The notes: generated by a model from the letters alone, not told the origin. 41,235 nucleotides of DNA from Methylocystaceae bacterium (GCA_013373205.1 JABXIG010000017.1:1-41235); one strand, 5' to 3'. Positions 15,109 through 24,643 are shown, numbered from the stretch's first letter. A program made the numbers and translations.

Positions 15109-16419
15109 ATGAAAACAACTTGGTATCAGAATATTATGACTTACTTGGGCACCGAACACCCTTTGCGCGACACTTTGGATAAAGAAATTCGCGCCCGTCC
15201 TTACATCGCATTGGACGTGCCGGAACGGATTTCCCATATTGCCATGATGACGGGTGAAAACGGCGCGCTTGATGAAATACGGCATTTAAAACGCCTGTGT
15301 GAAGAGTTTGATGTGCCATCACCCGCAGACGATACCAACCATTTCATTGCAGATATGGGACCGTTTCGTTTGCGCTGGGAACGTCATACGGAATTTTCTA
15401 CTTATACCTTCTTTCGAAATGAACAATGCGAAGAACCCTTTGTTCACCCTGTGATCGAGTTTGTTCCGAAAAAATGGCTGAACAGCATGCCGGGTATGGT
15501 TATGAATGCGGTTCATTTGGAACTGGAAAGCAATGAGGCACCAGAACGTAGTCCAAACGAGATTTCACGTTACTTTGAAGGCCATACCTATGTGGGATGT
15601 GAAGTGGCAGGCGGGTCTGCTTTGCTTTGGGCGGATATGCGCGTTCATCAAGACAGGTTCATGCGGGTGTTAATGCGCAATGTGGATATGAGCGAACGTC
15701 AGGCCGGACGCACGGTGCAGCGGGTTTTGGAGATTGAAACCTATCGTATCCTTGCGCTGTTGGGATTTCCTTTGGCCCGCGAAGCCAGCCCGCGCATTAA
15801 ATATGTGGATGAGGCATTAGCCGATATTGCCAAAAAAATGTCTGATAAAAACGAAGTTCAGACCGATGGGGATTTGCTGGATGAATTGTCAACTCTGGCC
15901 GCAGAAATTGAAAGTATATCAGCGACAAACAGCTATCGCTTTGGCGCAACACGGGCGTATTACGCTATTGTTCAACAGCGCTTGCAAGAACTGCGCGAAG
16001 GCCGTTTGCAGGGGCTGCCGACCTTAAGCGAAACCATTGAACGGCGCATGGCCCCTGCTATGAAGACGTGTGACCATACATCTAAACGACAACATAATTT
16101 GTCACAACGGGTGAGCCGGGTCGCCAGTCTGTTGCGGGCTCGCGTTGAGGTGGAACTTGAAAAACAGAATCAGGAAGTGCTTAAGACCATGAATAAGCGC
16201 GCCGAACTTCAGCTTCGATTGCAGGAAACGGTGGAAGGTTTGTCTGTCGTCGCGATTAGTTATTACCTGATCGGTCTGTTGGGTTATGGCGTTAAGGGGG
16301 CCAAGGCGTTGGGGGTGCCGATTGATCCGGCTGTTATCACCGGGATCGGTGTGCCTGTTGTCGGTCTGTTACTCTGGACAGCATTGCGTAAGACAAAAAA
16401 GTTGCTGATGAAGGGGTAG
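15109..16419 (+). CDS. DUF3422 family protein with C-terminal membrane segments
   Basis: The N-terminal part matches DUF3422: HPLRDTLDKEIRARPYIALD, then PFRLRWERHTEFSTYTFFR, and later GGSALLWADMRVHQDRFMR. A coiled region follows (about 250-370), with RRMAPAMKTCDHTSKRQHNL and ERVSRVASLLRARVEVE-like text. Two membrane helices are near the C-terminus (VVAISYYLIGLLGYGVK and a second ending in LLLWTAL). DUF3422 proteins are membrane-anchored and of unknown function; they are common in alphaproteobacteria. The start is uncertain: a GTG at 15067 and ATGs at 15109 and 15136 are in frame and none has a well-spaced ribosome binding site, so 436 aa is provisional. Confidence 0.85.
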   Translation: MKTTWYQNIMTYLGTEHPLRDTLDKEIRARPYIALDVPERISHIAMMTGENGALDEIRHLKRLCEEFDVPSPADDTNHFIADMGPFRLRWERHTEFSTYTFFRNEQCEEPFVHPVIEFVPKKWLNSMPGMVMNAVHLELESNEAPERSPNEISRYFEGHTYVGCEVAGGSALLWADMRVHQDRFMRVLMRNVDMSERQAGRTVQRVLEIETYRILALLGFPLAREASPRIKYVDEALADIAKKMSDKNEVQTDGDLLDELSTLAAEIESISATNSYRFGATRAYYAIVQQRLQELREGRLQGLPTLSETIERRMAPAMKTCDHTSKRQHNLSQRVSRVASLLRARVEVELEKQNQEVLKTMNKRAELQLRLQETVEGLSVVAISYYLIGLLGYGVKGAKALGVPIDPAVITGIGVPVVGLLLWTALRKTKKLLMKG

Positions 16420-16479
16420 GCCGTAAACTCATAAAATTATCTCCGCCAAAGCAAGTCTATTTTATGAGTTTAGGGCCTA
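16417..16479. terminator. Large hairpin between convergent genes that contains both stop codons
   Basis: The arms 16417-16437 and 16459-16479 are 21 bases long and match at 20 positions, with a 21-nt loop. The first three bases of each arm (read outward in) are TAG, the stop codon of DUF3422 on the plus strand and of meaB on the minus strand. No U-tract follows, so it is either a weak bidirectional terminator or a 3'-end stabilising hairpin. Confidence 0.6.
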
Positions 16480-17517
16480 AAGCGTCTCTGTTAAGCCAAA
16501 AGCATTTAGAATGCGCTGGGCACCGACGGTTGCGGTTAAGGTATCATTGCCAATCGCATCATGGATGGCATCGATTTGGGTGGTCACATCCGGGTGTGAT
16601 TTAAGGGCTTCCATCAGGCGGTCTTCGACCATAGCCCACATCCAGCGATATTGCTGTTCAGTGCGTTTATTTTTCAGCTCATCTGTGGCAGATAGTTTTT
16701 CACGGTGATCTTCAATTTTAGCCCACATGTCATCCAAATTCATGTTCGCCAGACCGGAGACACAAATCACAGGCGGGTTCCAGTTCGGGCTTTGCGGCTT
16801 CATGATATGCAGCGCGTTTTTATAATCGCGTGCGGCCATTTTAGCTTTTTTCTCGTTTGGTCCGTCGGATTTGTTAACTGCGATCATGTCCGCCAGTTCC
16901 AGCACGCCTTTTTTGATACCTTGCAGTTCGTCGCCAGCACCGGGCAGCATCAGAACGAGGAAGAAATCCACCATATCGGCAACCACGGTTTCAGATTGTC
17001 CAACACCAACCGTTTCCACCAACACCACATCAAAGCCCGCAGCTTCACAGACGATCATGGTTTCACGCGTCATTTTGGTGACGCCCCCAAGGGTACCGGA
17101 ACTGGGGCTGGGGCGGATAAAGGCATTTTCTTGAATGGCAAGGTTATTCATCCGGGTTTTATCGCCCAGGATGGACCCACCGGAAACCGAACTGGTCGGG
17201 TCAACGGCGAGAACGGCGACCTTATGCCCCGTTTCACAGAGGTTACAGCCCAAGGCTTCAATGGTTGTGGACTTTCCTACACCCGGCACGCCCGTAATGC
17301 CGATACGGTGCGCGTTACCAGAATGAGGAAGTAGTTTTAATAGTACCTCTTGTGCGATCTTGCGATAACGCGGCGATGTGCTTTCGACCAAGGAAATCGT
17401 GCGTCCGATCATAGTGCGATCACCTGCCAGAACACCTTTGACATAATCGTCTACAGACAACTGTTTACGACGACGTACCGGGCCTTTTTTGACGGAATGA
17501 TTGACAATGTCGTTCAT
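16477..17517 (-). CDS. meaB: Methylmalonyl-CoA mutase-associated GTPase MeaB
   Basis: The P-loop is GITGVPGVGKSTTIEALG near residue 57. It is followed by VDPTSSVSGGSILGDKTRM, then the G-protein motif VETVGVGQSE and the guanine specificity motif VNKSDG. The C-terminal helix is the dimerisation arm of the family. The start at 17517 is chosen for AAGGGAAAACC just upstream; a longer version from a TTG at 17589 would run into the palindrome. The 346-aa length is typical. MeaB gates loading of adenosylcobalamin and protects the mutase from inactivation. It lies downstream of the mutase genes on the same strand, separated by 134 bases holding a palindromic repeat. Confidence 0.93.
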   Translation of the reverse strand: MNDIVNHSVKKGPVRRRKQLSVDDYVKGVLAGDRTMIGRTISLVESTSPRYRKIAQEVLLKLLPHSGNAHRIGITGVPGVGKSTTIEALGCNLCETGHKVAVLAVDPTSSVSGGSILGDKTRMNNLAIQENAFIRPSPSSGTLGGVTKMTRETMIVCEAAGFDVVLVETVGVGQSETVVADMVDFFLVLMLPGAGDELQGIKKGVLELADMIAVNKSDGPNEKKAKMAARDYKNALHIMKPQSPNWNPPVICVSGLANMNLDDMWAKIEDHREKLSATDELKNKRTEQQYRWMWAMVEDRLMEALKSHPDVTTQIDAIHDAIGNDTLTATVGAQRILNAFGLTETL

Positions 17518-17547
17518 GGTTTTCCCTTGTTCGAATAGATAAAAAAA

Positions 17548-17632
17548 TGTCATCCCGCACATGTTGCGGGACAATCCGTTCAGCCGCAAGTGCGTTTGAT
17601 CAGGTTGTCCCGGAACGTTGTCCGGGATGACA
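17548..17632. repeat. Dispersed palindromic element between the mutase large subunit and meaB
   Basis: The element begins TGTCATCCCG and ends CGGGATGACA, with internal GGGACAA and TTGTCCC, so each half also folds alone. On the minus strand it is followed by TTTTTTTAT, making it a terminator-like structure in the middle of the operon. The same architecture occurs at 22069-22164. Confidence 0.75.
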
Positions 17633-17651
17633 CTTTAGTTTTTTTATAGTC

Positions 17652-19844
17652 TTAGTCTTCAATCCCAACAACTTCATTGAGCTTTTTCATTAGATCAATG
17701 GCGGCTTCGGAAATGACGGTTCCTGGTGGGAAGATGGCTTCAGCGCCGCCTTCATACAAGGCATCAAAATCCTGTGGCGGGATCACACCGCCACAGACAA
17801 TCAGGATGTCATCACGATCCAGTTTTTCCAATTCTTCGCGCAGTTGTGGGACCAATGTCAAGTGACCCGCCGCGAGTGAGGATGCACCAACGATATCCAC
17901 ATCATTTTCAACCGCTTGGCGCGCGGTTTCTTCTGGTGTTTGGAACAGTGGGCCGATATCCACGTCAAAGCCAAGATCGGCAAAGGCAGTGGCGATGACT
18001 TTTTGACCGCGGTCGTGGCCATCTTGGCCCATTTTGGCGATCAGGATACGCGGACGACGACCTTCATGGTCTTCGAACTTTTTAACCAATGCGGTGACTG
18101 TTTCGACTTTTTCGTTCATTTCACCCACTTCGTTTTTATAAACACCGGAGATCGTGCGGATGGTGGCCTGATGGCGACCATAGACTTTTTCCAAAGCCAT
18201 GGAGATTTCACCCACGGTGGCTTTTTCACGACCCGCTTTAATGGCGAGATCAAGAAGGTTGCCGTTCTCAGTCTTGGCACATTCTGTCAACGCATCCAAT
18301 GTGGCTTGACATTTGGCTTCGTCACGTTCTGCACGCAAACGTTCCAGCTTGGCGATTTGGGATTTACGCACTTCGGTGTTTTCCACCTTCAAAACGTCAA
18401 TCGCGTCTTCGTTATCCAGCTGATATTTGTTCACACCCACAACCGTTTGACGACCACTGTCGATACGCGCTTGGGTACGTGCGGCGGCTTCTTCAATGCG
18501 CATTTTGGGAATGCCAGCTTCGATGGCTTTTGCCATACCGCCTTGTTCTTCGACTTCTTGGATATGCGCCCATGCTTTTTCTGCCAGATCTTGGGTCAGT
18601 TTTTCAACATAGTAAGACCCGCCCCATGGATCAATCACATCACAGGTACCTGTTTCTTGCTGCAAGAAAATTTGCGTGTTACGTGCGATACGGGCAGAGA
18701 AATCCGTCGGCAGCGCCAGAGCTTCATCCAACGCGTTGGTGTGAAGTGACTGTGTATGACCTTGGCTTGACGCCATGGCTTCAATGCAAGTCCGTGTCAC
18801 GTTGTTGAACACATCTTGGGCAGTCAATGACCAACCAGATGTCTGGCTGTGTGTACGCAAAGCCAAAGACTTGGTGCTTTTTGGGTTAAACTGGTTCACC
18901 AGCTTGGACCAGAGCATACGGCCTGCACGCATCTTGGCAACTTCCATAAAGAAGTTCGTCCCGATGGCCCAGAAGAACGAAAGGCGCGGTGCAAAGGCAT
19001 CCACATCCAGACCAGCTTCGATCCCAGAACGGATATATTCCACACCGTCAGCAAGTGTGTACGCCAGTTCCAGATCAGCCGTCGCACCTGCTTCCTGCAT
19101 GTGATAACCGGAAATGGAGATCGAGTTATATTTCGGCATTTCAGTTGAGGTAAAGCCGAAGATATCAGAAATGATCTTCATGGATGGTGCTGGCGGATAG
19201 ATATAAGTGTTACGCACCATGAATTCTTTAAGAATGTCATTTTGGATGGTGCCGGACAGTTTATCCGGCGTCACACCTTGTTCTTCGGCAGCCAGTACAT
19301 AAAGCGCAAGAACCGGAAGAACCGCACCGTTCATGGTCATGGAAACCGACATTTCATCCAATGGGATCCCGTCAAACAAGGTGCGGGTATCGTAGATGCT
19401 ATCAATCGCAACACCTGCCATACCCACATCCCCTGTTACACGCGGGTGATCGGAATCATATCCACGGTGGGTGGCAAGGTCGAAGGCAACCGACAGGCCT
19501 TTTTGACCCGCTGCCAGGTTACGACGATAAAAGGCGTTGGATTCTTCAGCCGTTGAAAAACCCGCATATTGACGGATTGTCCAAGGACGGGTGGTGTACA
19601 TGGAATTATAAGGCCCGCGTTTGAAAGGCGCAAAACCGGGTACAGAGTCCAAGTTATCAATGCCGTTTAAATCTTCGGCCGTGTAAAGCGGCTTTACATC
19701 GATACCTTCTGGTGTCTTCCAGTTTAAATCATCCAGTTTTTTACCGGATTGACCTTCGATACGGCTTTTCCAGTCGGCAACGTCTTTATCATTGAGGCCG
19801 GAAGTGTCCAGCGCAACATTTGCGAAATTTGGAATTGTGCTCAT
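17652..19844 (-). CDS. Methylmalonyl-CoA mutase, large (catalytic, B12-binding) subunit
   Basis: At 730 aa it has the full catalytic TIM barrel with [21 protein letters not shown]-type text near residue 75, and [11 protein letters not shown] near residue 345. The B12-binding domain starts near residue 598, with the cobalt-ligating His in GQDGHDRG, followed by the family SSLAAGHL and CGGVIPP motifs. It converts (R)-methylmalonyl-CoA to succinyl-CoA with the small subunit as its partner. The ribosome binding site GGGAG lies within the last codons of the small subunit gene, five bases upstream, so the two are coupled. Alternative names scpA, mutB and bhbA exist, so I leave the symbol blank. Confidence 0.95.
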   Translation of the reverse strand: MSTIPNFANVALDTSGLNDKDVADWKSRIEGQSGKKLDDLNWKTPEGIDVKPLYTAEDLNGIDNLDSVPGFAPFKRGPYNSMYTTRPWTIRQYAGFSTAEESNAFYRRNLAAGQKGLSVAFDLATHRGYDSDHPRVTGDVGMAGVAIDSIYDTRTLFDGIPLDEMSVSMTMNGAVLPVLALYVLAAEEQGVTPDKLSGTIQNDILKEFMVRNTYIYPPAPSMKIISDIFGFTSTEMPKYNSISISGYHMQEAGATADLELAYTLADGVEYIRSGIEAGLDVDAFAPRLSFFWAIGTNFFMEVAKMRAGRMLWSKLVNQFNPKSTKSLALRTHSQTSGWSLTAQDVFNNVTRTCIEAMASSQGHTQSLHTNALDEALALPTDFSARIARNTQIFLQQETGTCDVIDPWGGSYYVEKLTQDLAEKAWAHIQEVEEQGGMAKAIEAGIPKMRIEEAAARTQARIDSGRQTVVGVNKYQLDNEDAIDVLKVENTEVRKSQIAKLERLRAERDEAKCQATLDALTECAKTENGNLLDLAIKAGREKATVGEISMALEKVYGRHQATIRTISGVYKNEVGEMNEKVETVTALVKKFEDHEGRRPRILIAKMGQDGHDRGQKVIATAFADLGFDVDIGPLFQTPEETARQAVENDVDIVGASSLAAGHLTLVPQLREELEKLDRDDILIVCGGVIPPQDFDALYEGGAEAIFPPGTVISEAAIDLMKKLNEVVGIED

Positions 19845-19848
19845 GTTC

Positions 19849-21819
19849 TTACACTCCCAACACTGTATGGAGTTCTTGCAATGTGCCTAACACATCGCTG
19901 CCCATGCCGACAGCAGCGTCGACACCATCAAATTCACCGCGCCCGGCCAGATAGACTTTCTTGGCACCCGCTGCTTTTAAGCCAGTAGCAAAGCTTGCGG
20001 CCATCTCGTCATATTGACCATCCGCCCCACAAAGAACGGCGACTTCCGCCCCGCTTTCTTTAAAGGCGGCAACCGCGTCATTGGCAGTGTTAAAGCCATT
20101 GTTTTGTGTGGCCTGAATGCCGCCAGCTTCAAAGAAGTTTTTAGCAAAAGAAGCCCTAGCTGTATGTTTGGCAATCGCGCCCATGTTGGCGGAGAAAATT
20201 TTCGGCAAGGAACCGTTCTTTTCAGCGTAACCGTCCGCTGCATCACGCAGCTTTTCAAACCCTTCGGCCAAGCGATGGGCGGGAAGCGCGTTTGCTGTTG
20301 CGCCTGTGCCTTGAACAGCAAGGGTGGCGATGGTTTCAGATGCATCATTGATCTTTTTGATCAGGGCCGCATAGTCCGGCTCGCTACGTTCAACTTTTTC
20401 TTCCAGAATATTCGGGAATTCAGAAACGCCTGTAACCGGGTCTTTACGTTTAGCGATGTTTTTCAAGCGCGATTGCCAGGTTTCAGCAATTTGTGCCTGA
20501 ATGCTGCCGTCTGTAATGACAGCTGCCATGCCACCCTTGCCTTCAATCTCTTGGAACAGGGACCATGCTTTTTTCGTATAATCTTCAGTCAGGTTTTCAA
20601 TGAACCATGACCCACCTGCCGGATCGATCACTTTGTTAAGATAGCTTTCTTCCTGCAAAACGATCTGGGTGTTACGTGCAATGCGGCGGGCAAAATTATC
20701 AGCGACGCCACAATGATGGTCAAACGGCAGAACCGTTATGGCATCCGCCCCACCTATGGCGCCTGCAAAACAAGTGGCGGTGACACGCAGCATGTTAACC
20801 CATGGGTCACGCTTGGAAAGCGCACGTGCGGCTGTCACAGCATGCATGTTCATGGCTTGGGCTTCTTCAGACCCGCCGGATGCTTTTACAATCTGTCCCC
20901 ACAAGAAACGCGCAGCGCGAAGTTTGGCAATCCCGGTAAAGATGTCAGCGCCATTGGCAAAGCTAAAGACGATTTGCTTGGCGGCTTCATCCACGCTTAA
21001 ACCTGCATCGACCATGGCGCGCAAGTAAGCCACACCCGTTGCCATGGCAATGGCAAGGTCCTGTGTTTCGGTGGCACCCGCACCATAATAAGCACTTGTG
21101 TCTACCTTAACAGCTGTTACATGGGAGAAGTTGGCGGCTGTGTCTTTGGCCAAAGCAGCAAGGTCGGACAACGCCTCTTCCACAGATTGTGGCAAAGCAC
21201 CAGTTGCAGCCAGCACACCGAGCGGGTCAGCGTTAAAGGCGCCCATAGCTTGGTTCGCAGCGATGTTTTTATCCGCCCAAAGGTCTTTTAACATTTTTGC
21301 AGCGGCTGTACTTTGCGCGCCGGCTTCCAAAGAAACAGCAGCGAGGTCAAGCAGAACGCCTTCCAACACATCAGTCAAATCTTCCTTGGAATAAATCATG
21401 ATGCCGCCACGGCCTGCAAGGTCAGTGGCTTCATTACCTGTTTTACCGTTTTGGAAGGCTTCATCAAACTGAAGGATCAGCGAGGTGACGCCGCGTTCCA
21501 GATCTTCAAGGATTTGATCGTTGGCGACAGACTTGTCGGCATTGGCATGAACCTGACGGATATCCCAGCCATCAATCGAACGACCAGCAGCAGAATTACC
21601 GCGGGTGAAAGGGGCAGAGCCCGGGAAGCCGGACGGGTTCTTATCGGCATTCCAATCCGCTTTGGTATAAAGCGGCTGAATATCGATCCCATCATAAGTC
21701 TTCACCACCATTTTCTTTTCAAACGGTGCGCCCTTGAGAATCTTCTCTAAAGAATCTTTCCACGCTTCTACTGAAGTCGTCGGAAATTCGGCAGCCAGTG
21801 CCAAACGTTCATCGCTCAT
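19849..21819 (-). CDS. mutA: Methylmalonyl-CoA mutase, small subunit
   Basis: A 656-aa protein homologous to the large subunit but without the cobalamin-ligating DxHxxG: the equivalent region has [18 protein letters not shown]. The substrate barrel is recognisable from [20 protein letters not shown] near residue 53 and [20 protein letters not shown]-like text near residue 390. In the heterodimeric mutase this subunit is catalytically inactive and structural. GAAGGGGAC before the ATG is a good ribosome binding site. It is the first gene of the operon mutA-large subunit-meaB. No cobalamin riboswitch (no GCCACTG box) was seen upstream. Confidence 0.93.
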   Translation of the reverse strand: MSDERLALAAEFPTTSVEAWKDSLEKILKGAPFEKKMVVKTYDGIDIQPLYTKADWNADKNPSGFPGSAPFTRGNSAAGRSIDGWDIRQVHANADKSVANDQILEDLERGVTSLILQFDEAFQNGKTGNEATDLAGRGGIMIYSKEDLTDVLEGVLLDLAAVSLEAGAQSTAAAKMLKDLWADKNIAANQAMGAFNADPLGVLAATGALPQSVEEALSDLAALAKDTAANFSHVTAVKVDTSAYYGAGATETQDLAIAMATGVAYLRAMVDAGLSVDEAAKQIVFSFANGADIFTGIAKLRAARFLWGQIVKASGGSEEAQAMNMHAVTAARALSKRDPWVNMLRVTATCFAGAIGGADAITVLPFDHHCGVADNFARRIARNTQIVLQEESYLNKVIDPAGGSWFIENLTEDYTKKAWSLFQEIEGKGGMAAVITDGSIQAQIAETWQSRLKNIAKRKDPVTGVSEFPNILEEKVERSEPDYAALIKKINDASETIATLAVQGTGATANALPAHRLAEGFEKLRDAADGYAEKNGSLPKIFSANMGAIAKHTARASFAKNFFEAGGIQATQNNGFNTANDAVAAFKESGAEVAVLCGADGQYDEMAASFATGLKAAGAKKVYLAGRGEFDGVDAAVGMGSDVLGTLQELHTVLGV

Positions 21820-21853
21820 GTCGTCCCCTTCGCGATAACAGCTTTAAAAAATA

Positions 21854-21863
21854 AATACGTATT
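21854..21863. promoter_or_regulatory. 10-bp palindrome upstream of the mutase operon, possible operator
   Basis: AATACGTATT lies about 35 bases before the mutA start. Two TAGGGGA(A/T) direct repeats are further upstream (near 21901 and 21934), and CCCC..GGGG can pair locally. An operator for a fatty acid or propionate regulator is conceivable, but no known site was recognised. Confidence 0.25.
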
Positions 21864-22012
21864 ACGATACCGATTTACCACATTCATTCCCCAAAGGCTA
21901 TAGGGGAATATCCGGCAGATGGGTATTTTTTATAGGGGATGTTATACATCGAGGTGTTTAATTGCGCAATATGTGTTTGTTTTGGTAATTTTGTTTCGCT
22001 GCTTGTTCCCTA

Positions 22013-22193
22013 GTCATTCCCGCGAAAGAGCATTGCTATCCGGAATAATATTTAATGCCTCTCATTCCTGTCATCCCGGATTAATTCTGGGACAACCCGT
22101 TCGAGCAAAATCGGTAAAATATAGCTTTGCGTAAACCGATTGTCCCGCCCTTCGCCGGGATGACGTGGGCGGACGCTTTTTCGCGGGAATGAC
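22013..22193. repeat. Nested palindromic repeat element, ~181 bp
   Basis: The outer arms start GTCATTCCCGCGAAAGAGC (22013-22031) and are matched by the complement at 22175-22193 with one mismatch. Inside them a second element (22069-22164) starts TGTCATCCCGG and ends CCGGGATGACG, with internal GGGACAA and TTGTCCC as at 17548. This looks like one short mobile or REP-like element inserted within another. No protein is encoded. Confidence 0.75.
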
Positions 22194-22240
22194 AAATCAG
22201 AGTTAGTCCAACTGTAATGTTCTTCTTCCTGTATAGCTTA

Positions 22241-22277
22241 TAAAAAAGAACCTCTGCGCAATCAGGCAGAGGTTCTT
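22241..22277 (-). terminator. Rho-independent terminator of phoH
   Basis: On the minus strand AAGAACCTCTGC pairs with GCAGAGGTTCTT (12 bp, 8-nt loop) and is followed by TTTTTTA. It lies 25 bases after the phoH stop codon. Confidence 0.85.
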
Positions 22278-22302
22278 CTTATGCTTAATAATGTCTCTGG
22301 GA

Positions 22303-23076
22303 TTAGACAACCGTCAGGATGCTGGCAACGAGTGGATGGCGCACGATGTCACGGTCTTTTAGGCGGATGGTGGCGACATCTTCCAAGGTTTCCAGTTTTT
22401 CTGCGATGTCTTTTAAGCCAGAAATGCCGGGCAGAAGGTCGCTTTGGTCCGGATCACCTGTTAAGACCATGGTGGAGTTCCAGCCCAGACGTGTAATTAG
22501 CATTTTAATCTGGGTGTAGGTGCAGTTTTGGGCTTCGTCGATCACGACAAAGGCATTGTTTAGCGTGCGACCGCGCATATAGCCGACCGGGGCCAGTTCA
22601 ATCGTGCCATTGCTCATCAACTGTTTGAGGCGGCGATTGCCTAGACGGTCGGTGAGTGCGTCATAGAGCGGGCGCAGGTAAGGGGCGAGTTTTTCTTCCA
22701 TATCGCCCGGCAGATAGCCGATGCTTTCACCAGCTTCCACAGCAGGGCGCGATAGGACGATGCGTTCAATTTTTCCGTTATCAAGAGCTTCGACAGCTTT
22801 TGCCACTGCCAGATATGTTTTGCCTGTGCCTGCTGGACCAAGGGCGACGACCATGTGGCGTTCATCGATGGCTTGCATGAGTTGGGCTTGATTGTCGCTT
22901 CTGGGGCGAACATTTTTTACATATTTTTGTTCACGTTGGGGTTCTGGGTTTGATGTGTGACCCTTGATCGGATCCCATGCTTTTTTGGACATTTCTTCCT
23001 CGCGTTGGTGATCGTCGAAAAACAAGGCTCTAACATCTGCATCAACTTTAGCGGTTTTACGTGCGCGTTTACCCAT
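22303..23076 (-). CDS. PhoH-family ATPase (short type, 257 aa)
   Basis: The P-loop is ALGPAGTGKTYLAVAKAVE near residue 80, followed by VLSRPAVEAGESIGYLPG and the Walker B motif VVIDEAQNCT near residue 178, then LTGDPDQSDL. These are hallmark PhoH motifs, of the helicase-like RNA-associated ATPase type. The protein is the short version without an N-terminal KH or PIN domain; the first 55 residues are basic and probably unstructured. AAGGAGAGGCCC before the ATG is a strong ribosome binding site. A terminator and possible leader structure lie immediately upstream, suggesting transcriptional attenuation. Substrate and role are not settled in the family. Confidence 0.93.
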   Translation of the reverse strand: MGKRARKTAKVDADVRALFFDDHQREEEMSKKAWDPIKGHTSNPEPQREQKYVKNVRPRSDNQAQLMQAIDERHMVVALGPAGTGKTYLAVAKAVEALDNGKIERIVLSRPAVEAGESIGYLPGDMEEKLAPYLRPLYDALTDRLGNRRLKQLMSNGTIELAPVGYMRGRTLNNAFVVIDEAQNCTYTQIKMLITRLGWNSTMVLTGDPDQSDLLPGISGLKDIAEKLETLEDVATIRLKDRDIVRHPLVASILTVV

Positions 23077-23105
23077 GGGCCTCTCCTTGAGTGTGGATGC
23101 ACCAA

Positions 23106-23135
23106 TAAAAAAGCCCCCACATGGACAGTGGAGGC
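23106..23135 (-). terminator. Terminator in the phoH leader (possible attenuator)
   Basis: On the minus strand GCCTCCAC pairs with GTGGGGGC (8 bp with one G-T pair, 7-nt loop), followed by TTTTTTAT. It ends 30 bases before the phoH ATG and 10-20 bases before its ribosome binding site, an arrangement common for attenuators and riboswitches. Confidence 0.65.
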
Positions 23136-23330
23136 GTTAGCGCATCAAAAAGGTTTTCTTGAAGGATACGGAAAATCTGAGTTGTCGAGGGTGCAGAACC
23201 TGTCCGCGTTATGGGCGGGGCGGTCTCTGCATTTGCGTGGCCGTGCAACCTGAGAAGGTGCATGGTGCATCTCCGTCTAAGTCTCAGAATATAAAGACTC
23301 TAACCTGCGATTCGAACAATTTCCAGCCCT
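23136..23330 (-). ncRNA. Possible structured leader RNA or small RNA upstream of phoH
   Basis: The minus strand between a TTGACA box (23338-23343) and the terminator at 23106-23135 can fold in several places: TGCAGA with TCTGCA around a GC-rich loop (about 23180-23230), and tandem GGTGCAT copies near 23262. A 64-codon frame starting MHLLRLHGHANAET runs through this RNA and across the terminator into the phoH start; it could be a leader peptide but has no repeated regulatory codons. No known riboswitch class was recognised. Confidence 0.35.
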
Positions 23331-23426
23331 TTTTTTTCTTGTCAAAAAACAATAATAAATAGAGTCACTTATTCTTTCGGATAGTCTATACTATTTGCCC
23401 CTGCAATATGAAAGAAAGGCCGAAAC

Positions 23427-23939
23427 ATGAAAAAATTAATCGCTGGTATCGCATCGCTCCTTGGTGTGGCCGCTTGTGGTCAGGATGTTCCATATGGCAG
23501 CAATGTGCAGTTTTCGGCACGCGATAACATGAAAGATTATTTTTTCACCGCTACGTCGCGCGGGCCTTTGCTGGTTGATGTACGCGGCAGCTTCCCCGGC
23601 TTTATTGATGAAGAAGTGGGCGATACTATTCGTGGTGCGATGGAACGTGGCATGCAGACCCGCCCCTTTAAAGCCACGGCCTATATGGAAGAAGCAGACT
23701 CACCAAGTTATCGGGTCTATTGGCTGATTGCTCCGCCAAAGAACTTTAACAACAATCGTTTGTGTAAAGGGGAGCTTCCGCCATCCGTACCACAGGACAA
23801 GCCCACATTTTCTATCGTTTTTTGTGTCGGTGATGATGTCTATCGATCCATGTCAGGCTGGGTGAAAGCGGATGTGGAGGCCGGTTCGGAAACTTTCTCT
23901 AAATTTGTTGGTGTGGTCACGCGCGAGCTGTTTAAGTAA
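23427..23939 (+). CDS. Small lipoprotein, 170 aa, function unknown
   Basis: The N-terminus MKKLIAGIASLLGVAACG is a lipoprotein signal with the lipobox ending in Cys17. The mature protein is about 154 residues with a DUF-like alpha/beta composition and four further Cys-free stretches ending in VVTRELFK. AAAGG precedes the ATG. A -10-like TATACT lies near 23387 with no strong -35. The gene opens the forward stretch toward yggT, but 78 bases separate it from the next gene. It is probably anchored in the outer or inner membrane; residue +2 (Gly) rather than Asp suggests the outer membrane by the E. coli rule. Confidence 0.8.
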   Translation: MKKLIAGIASLLGVAACGQDVPYGSNVQFSARDNMKDYFFTATSRGPLLVDVRGSFPGFIDEEVGDTIRGAMERGMQTRPFKATAYMEEADSPSYRVYWLIAPPKNFNNNRLCKGELPPSVPQDKPTFSIVFCVGDDVYRSMSGWVKADVEAGSETFSKFVGVVTRELFK

Positions 23940-24017
23940 GGCCAAGGACTTGCGCAAATCCAGTGTGCGGTATAGGTTCTTTTCAACAGTTATTTTCTTA
24001 TAAAAGGCATCCTTGGT

Positions 24018-24317
24018 ATGGACGTAATCCTAGTCCCCTTGTTTCAGGTCTTGCTTGCAGTCCTGAATATTTATGAATTTATCGTCATTGCGGCGGTGAT
24101 TATGAGTTGGCTTTTCCACTTTAATATCATTAACTACAGCCAACAATTTGTCCGTATGATTTGGGAAGTGGTTTCAAAATTAACGGAACCGCTTTTGTCG
24201 CGTATCCGTCAATTTTTGCCTGATATGGGTGGAATTGATATTTCCCCGATCGTCTTATTGTTGTTGGTGTTCTTCCTGCAAAGCGTCATCCATCAAATCA
24301 TGTATAAACTGGTTTGA
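24018..24317 (+). CDS. YggT-family membrane protein
   Basis: A 99-aa protein with a YggT pattern: a hydrophobic N-terminal helix (VLLAVLNIYEFIVIAAVIMS), a short amphipathic middle with LTEPLLSRIRQFLP, the family motif GGIDISPIVLLLLVFFLQ, and a final hydrophobic helix. YggT proteins are small inner membrane proteins, linked in some species to osmotic stress or cell division. The stop overlaps the next ATG (TGATG), so it is coupled to the DUF167 gene, a pairing seen widely in proteobacteria. Confidence 0.92.
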   Translation: MDVILVPLFQVLLAVLNIYEFIVIAAVIMSWLFHFNIINYSQQFVRMIWEVVSKLTEPLLSRIRQFLPDMGGIDISPIVLLLLVFFLQSVIHQIMYKLV

Positions 24318-24643
24318 TGGAGCGATTCCCCTTTATTTTGGTGGAGAATGGCTTGAAACTTCATGTTCGTTTGACACCAAAGGCTAAGAAAACTGCGATA
24401 AACGGGGTGATGATTGACGAAGAAGACAAGGTCGTTTTAAAAGCCAGCGTCACAACAGTGCCGGAAAAAGGAAAAGCCAACGCAGCTTTGATCAAGCTTT
24501 TGTGTAAGGAGTGGAAGTTGGCCAAGTCCGATATCGAGATTACGAACGGTGAATTGAACCGTCATAAAACCCTGTTGTTGAGAGGTGATCCGGTCCCCTT
24601 ACAGCAACGCTTGAGAGAATGGATGAAGCAGAGCAATGTCTGA
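24317..24643 (+). CDS. DUF167 (YggU-type) protein
   Basis: The core motif [17 protein letters not shown] is followed by [24 protein letters not shown], the typical DUF167 pattern. The start at ATG 24317 overlaps the yggT stop by one base; a TTG one codon upstream is not needed. The family is a small soluble alpha/beta protein of unknown role. Its end overlaps the folD start by eight bases (ATGTCTGA), so yggT-DUF167-folD form one operon. Confidence 0.9.
   Translation: MERFPFILVENGLKLHVRLTPKAKKTAINGVMIDEEDKVVLKASVTTVPEKGKANAALIKLLCKEWKLAKSDIEITNGELNRHKTLLLRGDPVPLQQRLREWMKQSNV

Noticed and set aside
17518-17589. Longer meaB start at a TTG
   Set aside because: It would read through the palindromic element; ATG 17517 has AAGGGAAAACC upstream and gives the usual family length.
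21820-22012. Possible cobalamin riboswitch ahead of the B12-dependent mutase operon
   Set aside because: No GCCACTG B12 box or surrounding conserved core was found.
23281-23330. GGTTCGAATC-like text on the minus strand near the phoH leader, reminiscent of a tRNA T-arm
   Set aside because: No acceptor, D or anticodon stems fit around it, and no CCA end follows.
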